DNA of 64,000 nt from Bacillus mycoides (GCF_018742245.1 NZ_CP036132.1:925001-989000), one strand, 5' to 3'. Numbered from the stretch's first letter, positions 44,629-53,940 are shown. Notes: generated by a model not told the origin, from the letters alone. Numbers and translations: made by a program.

Positions 44629-44687
44629 TGAGAGCGGTGTCTTTAGACAGATTGTCCATTTTGTCCGTTTACTATAAAACGCTTTCA
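44629..44687 (+). promoter_or_regulatory. Control region of the dihydroxyacetone kinase: cre-like sites and TGTCC repeats
   Basis: TGAGAGCGGTGTCT at 44629 fits 12 of 14 positions of the CcpA consensus TGWAANCGNTNWCA; TAAAACGCTTTCA at 44675 is a weaker match on the other strand. Between them, TGTCC occurs twice (TTGTCCATTTTGTCC), recalling the TTTGTCC half of the Lactococcus DhaS operator. The promoter should lie between 44680 and 44740. Confidence 0.45.
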
Positions 44688-44759
44688 TTTTAACATGAGT
44701 AGTAAGAAGAAGATTTCAAATATATCACAATATATTAAAGGAATTGAGGGAGAATCACA

Positions 44760-46511
44760 ATGAAAAAGATTATAAATAAACCAGAAACATTAGTAATGGA
44801 AATGTGCAACGGAATGGTTATGGCTCATCCAGAACTTGAGCTTTTGAAAAAATATAAAGTGATTAAGAAGAAAGAAATGAACGAAAATAAAGTAACGTTA
44901 ATTAGCGGCGGTGGTAGTGGTCATGAGCCAGCACATGCAGGATTAGTTGGAAAAGGAATGTTAGATGCGGCAGTGTGCGGAGATGTGTTTGCTTCTCCTT
45001 CACAAATTCAGGTATATCAAGCGATTAAAGAGACGGCAAGTAAAAAAGGTACGTTATTAATTATTAAAAATTATAGCGGCGATATTATGAATTTCAAAAA
45101 CGGTGCGCATTTAGCGACTGAAGATGGAATTGAAGTAGACTACGTAAAAGTGGACGATGATATTGCGGTAGAAGATAGTCTGTACACAGTAGGACGCCGC
45201 GGCGTTGCGGGAGTTATTTTAGTTCATAAAATTGCCGGCGCAGCAGCGGAAGCAGGTATGGATTTAGGAACGGTGAAAGCTATCACAGAAAAAGCAGCGG
45301 TTAACGTGCGCACAATCGGTTTAGCGTTAACTTCTTGTACAGTTCCGGCAAGCGGATCACCTACTTTTACACTTGCGGAAGATGAAATGGAATACGGCGT
45401 AGGTATTCACGGCGAACCAGGAATTAAACGTGAAAAAACGCTGTCAGCAGATGAATTAGCTAACCGTATGACAAATGATTTAGTAAAAGATTTAGGAGTA
45501 AAAGATGGCGAGGAAATCGCGCTTCTTGTAAATGGTTTTGGCGGAACACCACTGCAAGAACTTTACCTATTTAACAACGCAGTTACGAGAGAATTAGCTG
45601 CTAGAAACATTAAAATTAATAGAGTATTCGTCGGTAACTATATGACGAGTATTGATATGGCAGGTATGTCTTTGACAGTAATGAAATTAGATGACGAGCT
45701 AAAAACATTACTATCGAAAGAGTGTAATACACCAGCGTTTAAAGTAGATGGACCAGTTGAAAGTGTAGAGTATGTTAATGTGCTTGAAGATGTAGAAGAG
45801 AAGGAAGTTTCATTTGAACTAGAAACAGCGGAAGAGCACGCTGTTATGAAAGATAATGTAATTACATTAAACAACATGATCTATCTCGTTGATAAAATGA
45901 GTGACATTATTATTAAAAATGAAGTACCATTCTGTGAGTTAGATACACATGCGGGTGACGGCGACTTCGGAATGAGTGTGGCAAAAGGATTTAAGCAATT
46001 AAAACGTGAGTGGCATTCTATTTTAGGACAAGAGAATGTAACGATTGGATCGTTCCTTGATAGTTGTTCTATGATTATTATGGAACATTGCGGCGGCGCT
46101 TCAGGTCCAATTTGGGGCGGTGCATTCCGTGCAGCTAGTAAAGCAGCAGGCGAAAAACGTGAGCTAGCAGTAGGAGAGTTCGCTGAAATGTTGCAAGCAG
46201 CACTGCAAGGTATACAATCTATCGGTGAAAGGTCATTCGGTAGAGGAGCAGTAGTTGGTGATAAAACGCTTGTTGATGCACTTGCTCCATGTGTAGATTC
46301 TTGGATCGATAGCGCTTCAAATGGTACAGACGTGAAAACTGCCTTTGAAAAAGGAGCAGAAGCAGCGGTTAAAGGAGCAGAGTATACGAAAGAAATCGTA
46401 GCTCGCATGGGCCGCGCCGGTACAGTTGGTGAAAGAAGTTTAGGATATCCTGATGCAGGTGCGCATGCGCTTGGGGTTATCTTTACGGAGATTGCGGGTA
46501 GTTTGAAATAG
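44760..46511 (+). CDS. dhaK: Fused ATP-dependent dihydroxyacetone kinase (DhaK-DhaL)
   Basis: The 583-residue enzyme joins a DhaK domain (residues 1-330: GGGSGHEPAHAGLVGKGM, GRRGVAGVILVHKI, GIHGEPGIKRE with the substrate His) to a DhaL ATP-binding domain (residues 375-583: DTHAGDGDFGMSVAKGF with the Asp residues that hold Mg-ATP, then CGGASGPIWGGAFRAA). It phosphorylates dihydroxyacetone to the glycolytic intermediate without the PTS. It is monocistronic and closed by a strong terminator. DhaQ/DhaS are encoded nearby on the other strand. Confidence 0.93.
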   Translation: MKKIINKPETLVMEMCNGMVMAHPELELLKKYKVIKKKEMNENKVTLISGGGSGHEPAHAGLVGKGMLDAAVCGDVFASPSQIQVYQAIKETASKKGTLLIIKNYSGDIMNFKNGAHLATEDGIEVDYVKVDDDIAVEDSLYTVGRRGVAGVILVHKIAGAAAEAGMDLGTVKAITEKAAVNVRTIGLALTSCTVPASGSPTFTLAEDEMEYGVGIHGEPGIKREKTLSADELANRMTNDLVKDLGVKDGEEIALLVNGFGGTPLQELYLFNNAVTRELAARNIKINRVFVGNYMTSIDMAGMSLTVMKLDDELKTLLSKECNTPAFKVDGPVESVEYVNVLEDVEEKEVSFELETAEEHAVMKDNVITLNNMIYLVDKMSDIIIKNEVPFCELDTHAGDGDFGMSVAKGFKQLKREWHSILGQENVTIGSFLDSCSMIIMEHCGGASGPIWGGAFRAASKAAGEKRELAVGEFAEMLQAALQGIQSIGERSFGRGAVVGDKTLVDALAPCVDSWIDSASNGTDVKTAFEKGAEAAVKGAEYTKEIVARMGRAGTVGERSLGYPDAGAHALGVIFTEIAGSLK

Positions 46512-46519
46512 AAATGAGA

Positions 46520-46555
46520 AGATCCCTTCTACCTTAAGGTAGAAGGGATCTTTTT
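46520..46555 (+). terminator. Terminator of the dihydroxyacetone kinase gene
   Basis: AGATCCCTTCTACC pairs with GGTAGAAGGGATCT around TTAA with a T tail. Confidence 0.9.
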
Positions 46556-46718
46556 ATATTATTGATTGATATATAATTTTGCTAGATGCTTTCCCCAGAA
46601 AGATATGTATGTTTATAAATACTAAGATAATAGTGTTAAAAGAAGCAACGTGAGTTCCTATAAATATGGAATTCAGGTTGTTTAATTGTATTTTTGAAAA
46701 CTGACTAATCGACAGGAA

Positions 46719-46784
46719 GCACTTCAAAAGGTGGTGTTTATTGTTTTGGGCTTCAAAATTATGGTTGGCCACCTTCTGAAGTGG
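46719..46784. repeat. Long hairpin next to the IS6 element
   Basis: CACTTCAAAAGGTGG faces CCACCTTCTGAAGTG across about 35 bases. No gene is seen from 46556 to 46811, so this may be the end of a lost element or gene. Confidence 0.5.
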
Positions 46785-46811
46785 TTTGAGTGGGATAAAG
46801 AGATTATTCCA

Positions 46812-47673
46812 GGTTCTGGTGCAAAGATAAAATAAAAGAGAATATAGCGCATATATTTCGAGCAGAATTGTATTTTATGCTGTTAGCCCAAACAATTGAT
46901 GGATGAATTCTTTCTGATTTTGAACAGACTGATCCCGTAAATCAATCTGTTCTTTTTTAATCATATGCATAGCTTCTACTCCTGCAAGAATGGATGTAGC
47001 TGTGCCAAAAGACTTGAACCCTAACATAGAACGCACACGTTTCTTAATAAAACGATGATTTTGTTCCACTATATTATTGAGATATCTAACTTGTCTTAGC
47101 TTAATGCCTTCAGGCATATGATTTTCTTCTTTCAACGCTTGAATTGCTACAGGATAGGCAGGGTTCTTATCTACTGTTATCACGCGAGGTTTAGAAACGT
47201 ACGAAAAAGCCAGGGCTTTCTTGAAAAAGCACTTGGCGGCTTGTTTATCTCTTGATTTACTTAGATGAAAATCAATGGTATTCCCTTTTGAATCAACGGC
47301 ACGATATAAATACATCCATTGCCCTTTTACTTTAATATAGGTTTCATCGACTCTCCATGAATCATTGGTTGATTTTAGATGATGTCGTACTTTCTCTTCT
47401 AATTGAGGTCCATATTGATGAACCCAGCGCATAATCGTTGTGTGAGAAATGGATAATCCTCTTTCCTCCATCATTTCCACCAAGTTACGGAAACTCAAAT
47501 TGTACCGTAGGTACCACCTTACTGTTAATAAGATTAGTTCAGGCTGATAATGTTTCCACTTGAATAGGTTTTGCTTTTCCATACTGATCAGGTCCTTTTT
47601 TAGAGTACTAGTATCAGTATGTCCAAGTTTCAGAGATTAGTTACATAAATCTTATAGTTTTTGCACCAGAACC
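46812..47673 (-). mobile_element. IS6-family (IS240-like) insertion sequence, copy 1
   Basis: The 862-bp element is bounded by inverted repeats GGTTCTGGTGCAAAGAT and (on the other strand) GGTTCTGGTGCAAAAAC and contains one transposase gene. The eight flanking bases (TTATTCCA left, CTATTTCT right) do not match, so no target duplication remains. It lies just upstream of an orphan histidine kinase gene. Confidence 0.88.
46875..47582 (-). CDS. IS6-family transposase, copy 1
   Basis: The 235-residue DDE transposase has the IS6 layout: KWKHYQPELILLTVRWYLRY, a helix-turn-helix (ISHTTIMRWVHQYGPQLEEK), and catalytic D in WRVDETYIKVKG, D in VITVDKNPAYP and E in NIVEQNHRFIKKRV. It is intact in length. 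It differs from copy 2 at many residues (for example HTTIMRWVHQYGPQLEEK versus HTTIMRWVHQYGPELDKR). Confidence 0.93.
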   Translation of the reverse strand: MEKQNLFKWKHYQPELILLTVRWYLRYNLSFRNLVEMMEERGLSISHTTIMRWVHQYGPQLEEKVRHHLKSTNDSWRVDETYIKVKGQWMYLYRAVDSKGNTIDFHLSKSRDKQAAKCFFKKALAFSYVSKPRVITVDKNPAYPVAIQALKEENHMPEGIKLRQVRYLNNIVEQNHRFIKKRVRSMLGFKSFGTATSILAGVEAMHMIKKEQIDLRDQSVQNQKEFIHQLFGLTA

Positions 47674-47805
47674 CTATTTCTTCTGTGTTTAAATCAATGA
47701 ATTTTAAAAAGGTTTCTGTGGGTATGCTATGAAAATATTAATTTAATTTTGGTTTAAGGTGAGCTTCGCAATTTCAATCCAGCCTTTTGATCTTTAGTGA
47801 TACTC

Positions 47806-47866
47806 TTGAAAGAATTTTGTTACAGTTTTGAAAGAAAATTGAAAGATGTTTAAGATAAGATGGGTT
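47806..47866 (+). promoter_or_regulatory. Upstream box A with phased TGAAAG repeats
   Basis: TGAAAG starts at 47807, 47829 and 47840 (spacing 22 and 11) with TTTTGTTACA between the first two, then TTTAAGATAAGATG as a possible -10 area. The same box lies upstream of the secreted protein at 48971-49030. An 11-bp period fits OmpR/PhoB-type regulators, which bind direct repeats. Confidence 0.65.
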
Positions 47867-47908
47867 TACTGATATTCGTTTTATGTTACAACAAGGGGGA
47901 ACTACAAT

Positions 47909-48967
47909 ATGAAATTACGAAATCAATTATTATTGATGAATATATTAAGCACCAGTATTATGCTAATTGCTATTTGGTATAGCGAAATGAAAATGTTACT
48001 TAGACCAGAACAAACGCAATTATTTATAGGAATTGTAATCGTAGCAATGGCGTTTTCAACGATGATTTACTGGATATTAACACGCCCTATTACGGAATCG
48101 ATTCAAAATTTAATTGCATTAACAAAACAATATAGTGATAGACAATTTGGAACGATGTATAGGATTGGGTATGGACCACAAGAGTTTAAAGAATTAGCGA
48201 CTGCTTTTCAACAAATGGCTAAAAATTTAGAGGAAGGGTTTATTCAGTTAGAAGAAGGAGAGAAAGCGCGTACAGAGCTTATTGCGAATATTTCACATGA
48301 TTTACGAACACCTATAGCTAGCATACAGTTGATGATAGAATCATTACAAGATGATGTAATTGAGAATCCCGAAATGAAGGCGCAGTGCTTAACGACAATC
48401 CATAAAGAAATACAAAGATTAAGTGGACTTATCAATGATTTATTTGATCTTTCTAAGTTGGAACTTGGACAAGAAGATTTTTATCCAAGTTTTACACATA
48501 TGGATCGTATTCTATTAGAAGTGCTAGATTCGCATTCTATTTTATTAAAAGAAAAACAGATCCATTTACAATTACGCGTTTCTGATACATTGCCTAAACT
48601 CTGGATTATGCCTTGTAAGATAGCACGGGTTATCAGTAATTTGTTACATAATGCGATTCGATATTCTCCAGTATGTGGAGCAATCGAGTTAATTATAGAG
48701 GAAAATAAGCAGAAGCAGCATGTTCAATTCATTTTACGTGATGAAGGAAAAGGCATTGCTTATAGTGATCAACTGCGCATATTTGAACGCTTTTTTAGAA
48801 CAGATCCATCAAGAAGTTCACAATCTGGAGGGTCCGGACTTGGATTAGCCATTGCACAATCGTTAATTGAAATGCACAAAGGTGAAATTGGTGTGCAAGA
48901 TCGTTCAGATGGTAAACAAGGAAGTGAATTTTGGTTTACTCTTCCTGTTACCTCAGAAAAGAAATAA
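47909..48967 (+). CDS. Orphan sensor histidine kinase
   Basis: The 352-residue kinase has two membrane helices (about residues 7-24 and 37-57) with a very short outer loop, a HAMP linker, a dimerisation helix with the phospho-acceptor in NISHDLRTPIASIQ, and an ATPase domain with N box (RVISNLLHNAIRYSP), G1 (RDEGKGIAYSD) and G2 (GGSGLGLAIAQ). Such kinases normally follow a response-regulator gene; here the upstream side is an IS6 element 235 bases away, so the partner may be lost or elsewhere. A hydrophobic short-loop sensor suggests membrane or envelope stress. Confidence 0.9.
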   Translation: MKLRNQLLLMNILSTSIMLIAIWYSEMKMLLRPEQTQLFIGIVIVAMAFSTMIYWILTRPITESIQNLIALTKQYSDRQFGTMYRIGYGPQEFKELATAFQQMAKNLEEGFIQLEEGEKARTELIANISHDLRTPIASIQLMIESLQDDVIENPEMKAQCLTTIHKEIQRLSGLINDLFDLSKLELGQEDFYPSFTHMDRILLEVLDSHSILLKEKQIHLQLRVSDTLPKLWIMPCKIARVISNLLHNAIRYSPVCGAIELIIEENKQKQHVQFILRDEGKGIAYSDQLRIFERFFRTDPSRSSQSGGSGLGLAIAQSLIEMHKGEIGVQDRSDGKQGSEFWFTLPVTSEKK

Positions 48968-48970
48968 GGT

Positions 48971-49030
48971 TATGAAAGACTTTTGTAACATTTATGAAAG
49001 GGATTTGAAAGGTATTTAAATTAAACTGAA
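48971..49030 (+). promoter_or_regulatory. Upstream box B with phased TGAAAG repeats
   Basis: TGAAAG starts at 48973, 48995 and 49006 (again 22 and 11 bases apart) with TTTTGTAACA between, then TTTAAATTAAACTG. Alignment with box A holds over about 60 bases. It directly precedes the 744-aa secreted protein gene. Confidence 0.65.
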
Positions 49031-49096
49031 CTTCCGAAAATGAAATTCGGATGAAGTATGTAGATAAAAAACAAATAAAAAGCGAGGAATGACATT

Positions 49097-51331
49097 ATGA
49101 ATGGAAAAGCAACAAAAAGGGTAAAAAAGATCCTCCCTGTAGGAATTGGAAAGAAGGTAATCCCTGCAACAGCAGCACTAGGTATTCTTTTTTCTATGGC
49201 TCCTGTAGCAGAAAATAAGGCTAGCGCAGGGGTAGGTGCGGTAGTGGATATAACTATTACTGTATTAGGTGCTGTAGCAAACACTTATGAAGCACTTGGA
49301 ATAAACCCAGGGAATCCAGACCCAGGCACTCACATTGATGTATATGCAGAAAACGAAACTTACCAGGCTCCTAGTTTTAAATCTGGGGAATTTAATATTT
49401 CCATGTATCATACACAAGGTGATGGGAATTTTCTTAAACCAGTTAAAGTACGCTATCCAAATGGAAGAATTGAAATTCATCAACTAAGATCTGGGCAACA
49501 GCTTAAAATTACTGAAGCAGGTGCAATTATAGATTTAAACCCTAATGCAGCAAATGTCTCAGAACACGATCTTCTTTATATTACACAAGCACAATTAGAC
49601 GAAGGAAAGACCGGAGTTGTGATAAATCAAGGCCAACATGCATTTGTAGAAAAAGCATCTGGTAAAAACCCAAGATTTCTTGGTCCACTTTACAAAAAAT
49701 ATTCCGGCGACTCCTTTGGCGATTGGACGGTGATTGCTAGAAATTCAGATTACCTATTTGATCAGATAGCAAATAAATTATCAGATGAGCAAAAACGATT
49801 GATAACATTGACTTCAAAGCCAGTAGATAAAGATGTCCTTAACAACTATGTTAATAATGATCCTAAAGCTCGTGCAGATTTTTATGATCGATTATCTGAT
49901 ATATTGGCGGAGCGTACTAACGTCCTAGAGACATCTATGGCACTGCCATTCATTACACTAAATGATGGTAAACCTTATCAAATTATCCCTTATAAAAAAG
50001 GAACGAATAAAGTAATCGTAAAAACAGGTTCAAAATATCTTTCAGGAAAAGAAGGAAACGGACTTCAATATTCCGATTTGCTTGGCGATGATGAAGTGTT
50101 TGAACTTGTTCAGATAGGAAATTCTAACGATGGTAAATTTCAGTTCCGTTTGAATAACAAGAATGGAGTAAGTTTAGCTGGTAATCAGTATATTTCTGGA
50201 TTCGCTACGGATTGGAGTTTCAAATCTGAAATTCGTTTCGATGATAAAAGTAACAATGAAATTAACAATTGGTTAATAGAGTGGTATCCGGGTAAAGAAA
50301 ATGAGAGACAGAAGTATGATGAAGTACAGGCTGTAGCTGATGAAAAAGATTCTACTAAATGGATTGCAAAAGATTCCTCTGGAAACGTGATAAAGAACAG
50401 TTGGATAAACCGAGGTGATGGGTATTCCTTTACAGATGCTGAAGGAGTCATTTTGACAGGCTGGCAAGAAATTAAGGGGAAGACTTATTATTTCTCAGCG
50501 CCTTATGGCTACATGGTTGCTGGAAATGGAAGTGATTCACAGATTGAGAATAAATACTACTACTTTAATGATGATGGTGTTTTACAACGATCAACCTGGG
50601 AGGGAGATTCCTATGCCGATGCTTCTGGAGCATTCGTTAAAGAAGGTCTAAAAGAAGTAGATGGTAAAATTTATTACTTCCAAAATTACAATGTAAATAA
50701 AAAGGAAGTACGTATAGAAAATCGAGGGGTTATCCTTCACTTTTCCGACAAAGGTGTGCTTGAGAGAGTTTCTGATCTAAATGGAAAAGTTATAGACAGC
50801 GTTGTTAATGTTGAGTTGGACAACAAAATATTATCATTTAAGCATGACGGTTCGCTTTATAAAACAGGGCTCAACAAAAGTGAACAACTACTGGAATATT
50901 ATAGTTTAGAAGATGGAATTTTCTATACCGGTTGGAAAATGATAGACGGTAAAAGATACTATTTCACAAATGGTCGCAATTACACGTTCAATGCTTATGA
51001 AAACATTGACGGAAAAAAATATTATTTTCATGAAGATGGATCAGTTAATCGCGCAGGATTTGAAAAAATCGATGGTAAGCTATACCATTTTGACAATAAC
51101 GGCGTAGCACAAACGGGCTGGCAAACGATCGATAATAAATATTATTACTTCGATGAAAATGGGGCAGCTAAAACAGGATGGTTCCAAGTTGGTGGTGGAT
51201 ATAGACCTTTCCCTCTTGCATACGGATACCTTTGGTATTGTGCTAGAGAAGATGGTTCCCTTTATTCAGACGGTTGGTTTAAAATTGATGGTAAAGATTA
51301 TCACTTTGACCAGTGGGGACATAAAATGTAA
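49097..51331 (+). CDS. 744-residue secreted protein with cell-wall/glycan-binding repeats
   Basis: A basic leader and hydrophobic stretch (VIPATAALGILFSMAPVA) ending NKASA form a long signal peptide. Residues 45-285 are an unrecognised domain. Residues about 290-390 (KTGSKYLSGKEGNGLQYSD, later LNNKNGVSLAGNQYISGF) look like a fascin-like beta-trefoil. From about 430 to the end there are eight or more choline-/glucan-binding-type repeats with the core G-W-x-x-I-D-G-K-x-Y-Y-F (for example GWKMIDGKRYYFTNG, GWQTIDNKYYYFDENG). Such repeats attach proteins to cell walls or glycans in streptococci and clostridial toxins. A shared upstream box ties it to the sensor kinase. Target and activity are unknown. 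Confidence 0.8.
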   Translation: MNGKATKRVKKILPVGIGKKVIPATAALGILFSMAPVAENKASAGVGAVVDITITVLGAVANTYEALGINPGNPDPGTHIDVYAENETYQAPSFKSGEFNISMYHTQGDGNFLKPVKVRYPNGRIEIHQLRSGQQLKITEAGAIIDLNPNAANVSEHDLLYITQAQLDEGKTGVVINQGQHAFVEKASGKNPRFLGPLYKKYSGDSFGDWTVIARNSDYLFDQIANKLSDEQKRLITLTSKPVDKDVLNNYVNNDPKARADFYDRLSDILAERTNVLETSMALPFITLNDGKPYQIIPYKKGTNKVIVKTGSKYLSGKEGNGLQYSDLLGDDEVFELVQIGNSNDGKFQFRLNNKNGVSLAGNQYISGFATDWSFKSEIRFDDKSNNEINNWLIEWYPGKENERQKYDEVQAVADEKDSTKWIAKDSSGNVIKNSWINRGDGYSFTDAEGVILTGWQEIKGKTYYFSAPYGYMVAGNGSDSQIENKYYYFNDDGVLQRSTWEGDSYADASGAFVKEGLKEVDGKIYYFQNYNVNKKEVRIENRGVILHFSDKGVLERVSDLNGKVIDSVVNVELDNKILSFKHDGSLYKTGLNKSEQLLEYYSLEDGIFYTGWKMIDGKRYYFTNGRNYTFNAYENIDGKKYYFHEDGSVNRAGFEKIDGKLYHFDNNGVAQTGWQTIDNKYYYFDENGAAKTGWFQVGGGYRPFPLAYGYLWYCAREDGSLYSDGWFKIDGKDYHFDQWGHKM

Positions 51332-51375
51332 TAACATAATGATAGTTTGAAAAGTTAGCCTATACGTATAAAAAT

Positions 51376-51432
51376 GGGTCATGACATGGACTGAGTTTAT
51401 TTTCCATGTTATGATCCGTTTTAGTTTTTTTA
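51376..51432 (+). terminator. Terminator of the secreted repeat protein gene
   Basis: GGGTCATGACATGGA pairs with TCCATGTTATGATCC around a 12-base loop, followed by a T-rich tract. Confidence 0.75.
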
Positions 51433-51608
51433 GGTATACTCCCTATTATTGCTTGCCAATTCGATTCTTTGAGACTGAATAAAACATAGATATTTTTACT
51501 CAATTGAAATCATGCTATGAAGCCTTGAGAATTCTTTGCTGTACAAAAATGACCACCATTAAAAAATAAGACATAATTAAATTTGTATGATATCGGAGGT
51601 GTAACAAA

Positions 51609-51742
51609 ATGAAACAACTACATATAAGATTATCTTTCATACAATTATTTCTTCTAGTTTTGAATCTATTTATATTTTCTTCAGCTCTGCCATTTTTACC
51701 TTGGTTTGTTGAAAATGCTTTTGGTTGGATAGGTATCTTGGC
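51609..51742 (+). pseudogene. Small membrane protein truncated by an IS6 end
   Basis: GGAGGTGTAACAAA lies before an ATG that opens a hydrophobic frame (QLHIRLSFIQLFLLVLNLFI, then WFVENAFGWIGILA). At 51743 it runs into an IS6 terminal repeat and continues as unrelated codons to 51836. It is a gene cut by insertion and imperfect loss of an IS. Confidence 0.6.
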
Positions 51743-51762
51743 GGTTCTGGTGCAAAAACTAT
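51743..51762. mobile_element. Solo IS6 terminal repeat
   Basis: GGTTCTGGTGCAAAAACTAT is identical over 20 bases to the right end of the IS6 element at 46812-47673. No second end or transposase is attached. Confidence 0.85.
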
Positions 51763-51957
51763 TTTATGAAACTAGATACCGTGATAAAATTCTAGTTGCT
51801 GTGTATCTAATCATAAAAAGTAAGTTTCTTTGTTAAAGAGTTTTGTAATCTTTATATTTTGGAAATAGTTCATACTTTTTAGAGAGAATGAAATTAATAG
51901 GTTTTTATAGTAAAAGTATTTGCGTAATTTTCAGATGAATATAGGGGGTGACTGTGA

Positions 51958-53772
51958 ATGCCCGAACCATTAAAGAAAAATAGTCGCTATATGGTTGGAT
52001 TGGACAGTCTAAGGGGCCTAGCCATACTAGGTGTCATTTTGTATCATATCAATTTTAATTGGATGCCCGGTGGATTTTTAGGTGTCACTGTATTCTTTGT
52101 ACTTTCCGGTTATTTAATTACAGATATTCTGGCTATAGAATGGAAGAATAATAAGAGAATTGACCTGAAGAAATTCTGGCTCAGTAGGGCAAGGAGATTA
52201 CTTCCTGGAATGCTTATCATGCTCATCGTCACCTTAGCATGGATTACAATTTTTCATAGTTCTTTACTTGTAAAAATGCGAGGAGACTCACTAGCTGCTT
52301 TATTATATTTTAGTAATTGGTGGTATATTTATCATAAATTATCTTATTTTGATAGCTTTAGTCAGCTTTCCCCGCTAAATCACTTTTGGTCGTTAGCTGT
52401 TGAGGAACAATTTTATGTGGTCTGGCCATTCGTTATTAGTTTGGGGTTTTATTACATAAAAAAACAATCACGCATGATCTTATTTATTTGTCTAGGAGCG
52501 ATTGCTTCCGCTTTAGCAATGGCAATCCTATATGAGCCAGGCTCTGACCCGAGTAGAATTTATTACGGTACTGATACACGGGCTTTTTCTTTACTAATTG
52601 GAGCGGCACTTGCCTTAATTTGGCCAAGCAGTAGGCTTGCGAATAAAATTATTCCGCAAGCACGTCTAATTCTTGATGTCATTGGGGGACTTGCTCTTAT
52701 CATCATTCTCATTATGTTTTGGAAGACGAATCAATATGAGCCGTTTCTATACCGTGGGGGAATGGTTCTTTTATCACTGGCTACTGCCTTGTTAGTCGCT
52801 AACCTCGCTCATCCGGCTAGCAGAATCGCACAATTTTTGAGATTTAGACCACTGCGTTGGATGGGGGTACGATCATATGGGATATATCTTTGGCATTATC
52901 CGATTATTACATTGACGACTCCGAAGGTAAATGCTGGGGAGTTTTCGTCTACAAGAGCAATTCTTCAATTTCTTCTTATTATAATTGTTGCACAAATTTC
53001 GTGGAAGTTTATTGAAAATCCAATACGAAAAGGCGCATTGAAGAATATTCGGATTAAGAACTTGAAAATAAGAAACTTAACTTTAAGTGGTAAGTTAGCT
53101 TTAATATGTGCAGTATGCATTTCTTCGATAGCTACTTTTGGATTAACAACAGCTAGTAAAGAAAAGGAGAATCCTCAAAAAGAAAAGGTGGAAGCAGTGC
53201 AAGAAGAACAGGCTAAACATCCAGTTGCAGTTTGGGAAAAACCAGCCGATGAACCACCTCAAAATAAAGAAGAACAAAAAGAAGAGAATCCCGCACAGCC
53301 TAAAGATCCTCTAACAGTTACAGCTGTAGGAGACTCAATCATGATTGATATTGCTCCGTATTTAAAAAGTGCTTTTCCTAATATTAGGATTGATGCGAAA
53401 ATAGGAAGGCAAATGTCACAGGCAATCTCTGCTGTGGAACAGCTAAAGAATGAGGGGAACTTAGGAAGTCATGTCATTATTGGATTAGGTACAAATGGAG
53501 CCTTTACCAAGGAGCAATTAGCATCATTAATTGAAGTAATCGGGAATGAACGTAAAATTATATTAATCAATACGAGGGTACCACGTCCGTGGGAATCGCT
53601 GGTGAATGAGAAGTTAAAAGAAGCAGCATCATCTTACAAAAATGTGGTGTTAGTTGATTGGTATTCAGCAAGTGCTGGAAATAAGGCGTACTTTGAACCA
53701 GATGGCGTACATTTAACGAAAACAGGTGCAGAAGCATATGCTGCTCTTGTAGCAAAAGAAGTGAATCAATAG
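51958..53772 (+). CDS. OatA-like peptidoglycan O-acetyltransferase
   Basis: The 604-residue protein has an acyltransferase-3 membrane domain with about ten helices (residues 1-350: GLDSLRGLAILGVILYHINF, the catalytic-type FWSLAVEEQFYVVWP) followed by an outer SGNH-hydrolase domain (about residues 450-604) with GDSIMID, GTNG and DGVHLT motifs holding the Ser, Asn and Asp-His of the active site. OatA adds O-acetyl groups to muramic acid and gives lysozyme resistance. It is in the IS6-flanked segment. Confidence 0.9.
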   Translation: MPEPLKKNSRYMVGLDSLRGLAILGVILYHINFNWMPGGFLGVTVFFVLSGYLITDILAIEWKNNKRIDLKKFWLSRARRLLPGMLIMLIVTLAWITIFHSSLLVKMRGDSLAALLYFSNWWYIYHKLSYFDSFSQLSPLNHFWSLAVEEQFYVVWPFVISLGFYYIKKQSRMILFICLGAIASALAMAILYEPGSDPSRIYYGTDTRAFSLLIGAALALIWPSSRLANKIIPQARLILDVIGGLALIIILIMFWKTNQYEPFLYRGGMVLLSLATALLVANLAHPASRIAQFLRFRPLRWMGVRSYGIYLWHYPIITLTTPKVNAGEFSSTRAILQFLLIIIVAQISWKFIENPIRKGALKNIRIKNLKIRNLTLSGKLALICAVCISSIATFGLTTASKEKENPQKEKVEAVQEEQAKHPVAVWEKPADEPPQNKEEQKEENPAQPKDPLTVTAVGDSIMIDIAPYLKSAFPNIRIDAKIGRQMSQAISAVEQLKNEGNLGSHVIIGLGTNGAFTKEQLASLIEVIGNERKIILINTRVPRPWESLVNEKLKEAASSYKNVVLVDWYSASAGNKAYFEPDGVHLTKTGAEAYAALVAKEVNQ

Positions 53773-53786
53773 GGGTACGGAAACGA

Positions 53787-53804
53787 CTCTGGCGCAAAGA
53801 TTTA
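53787..53804. mobile_element. Degenerate IS6 terminal repeat
   Basis: CTCTGGCGCAAAGATTT differs from the IS6 left end (TTCTGGTGCAAAGATTG) at few positions. It begins 15 bases after the stop of the O-acetyltransferase gene. Confidence 0.5.
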
Positions 53805-53865
53805 CAAACATAAACGTGGCTCAAGGGCATATGGCTTGAATTTAAATTAGTAATGCATTTATAGG

Positions 53866-53905
53866 AAAAGGTGAAGGAACATATTGGTCCTTCACCTTTT
53901 TTATT
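53866..53905. terminator. Terminator after the O-acetyltransferase gene
   Basis: AAAAGGTGAAGGA pairs with TCCTTCACCTTTT around ACATATTGG, with a T tail. Confidence 0.85.
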
Positions 53906-53940
53906 TTTTATAAAAAGATTTCAAAACTTTTAGTTTTTGG

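Noticed and set aside
45638..46408. Ser/Thr-rich minus-strand frames inside the dihydroxyacetone kinase gene
   Set aside because: They mirror the strong codon bias of the kinase on the other strand; the kinase motifs are decisive.
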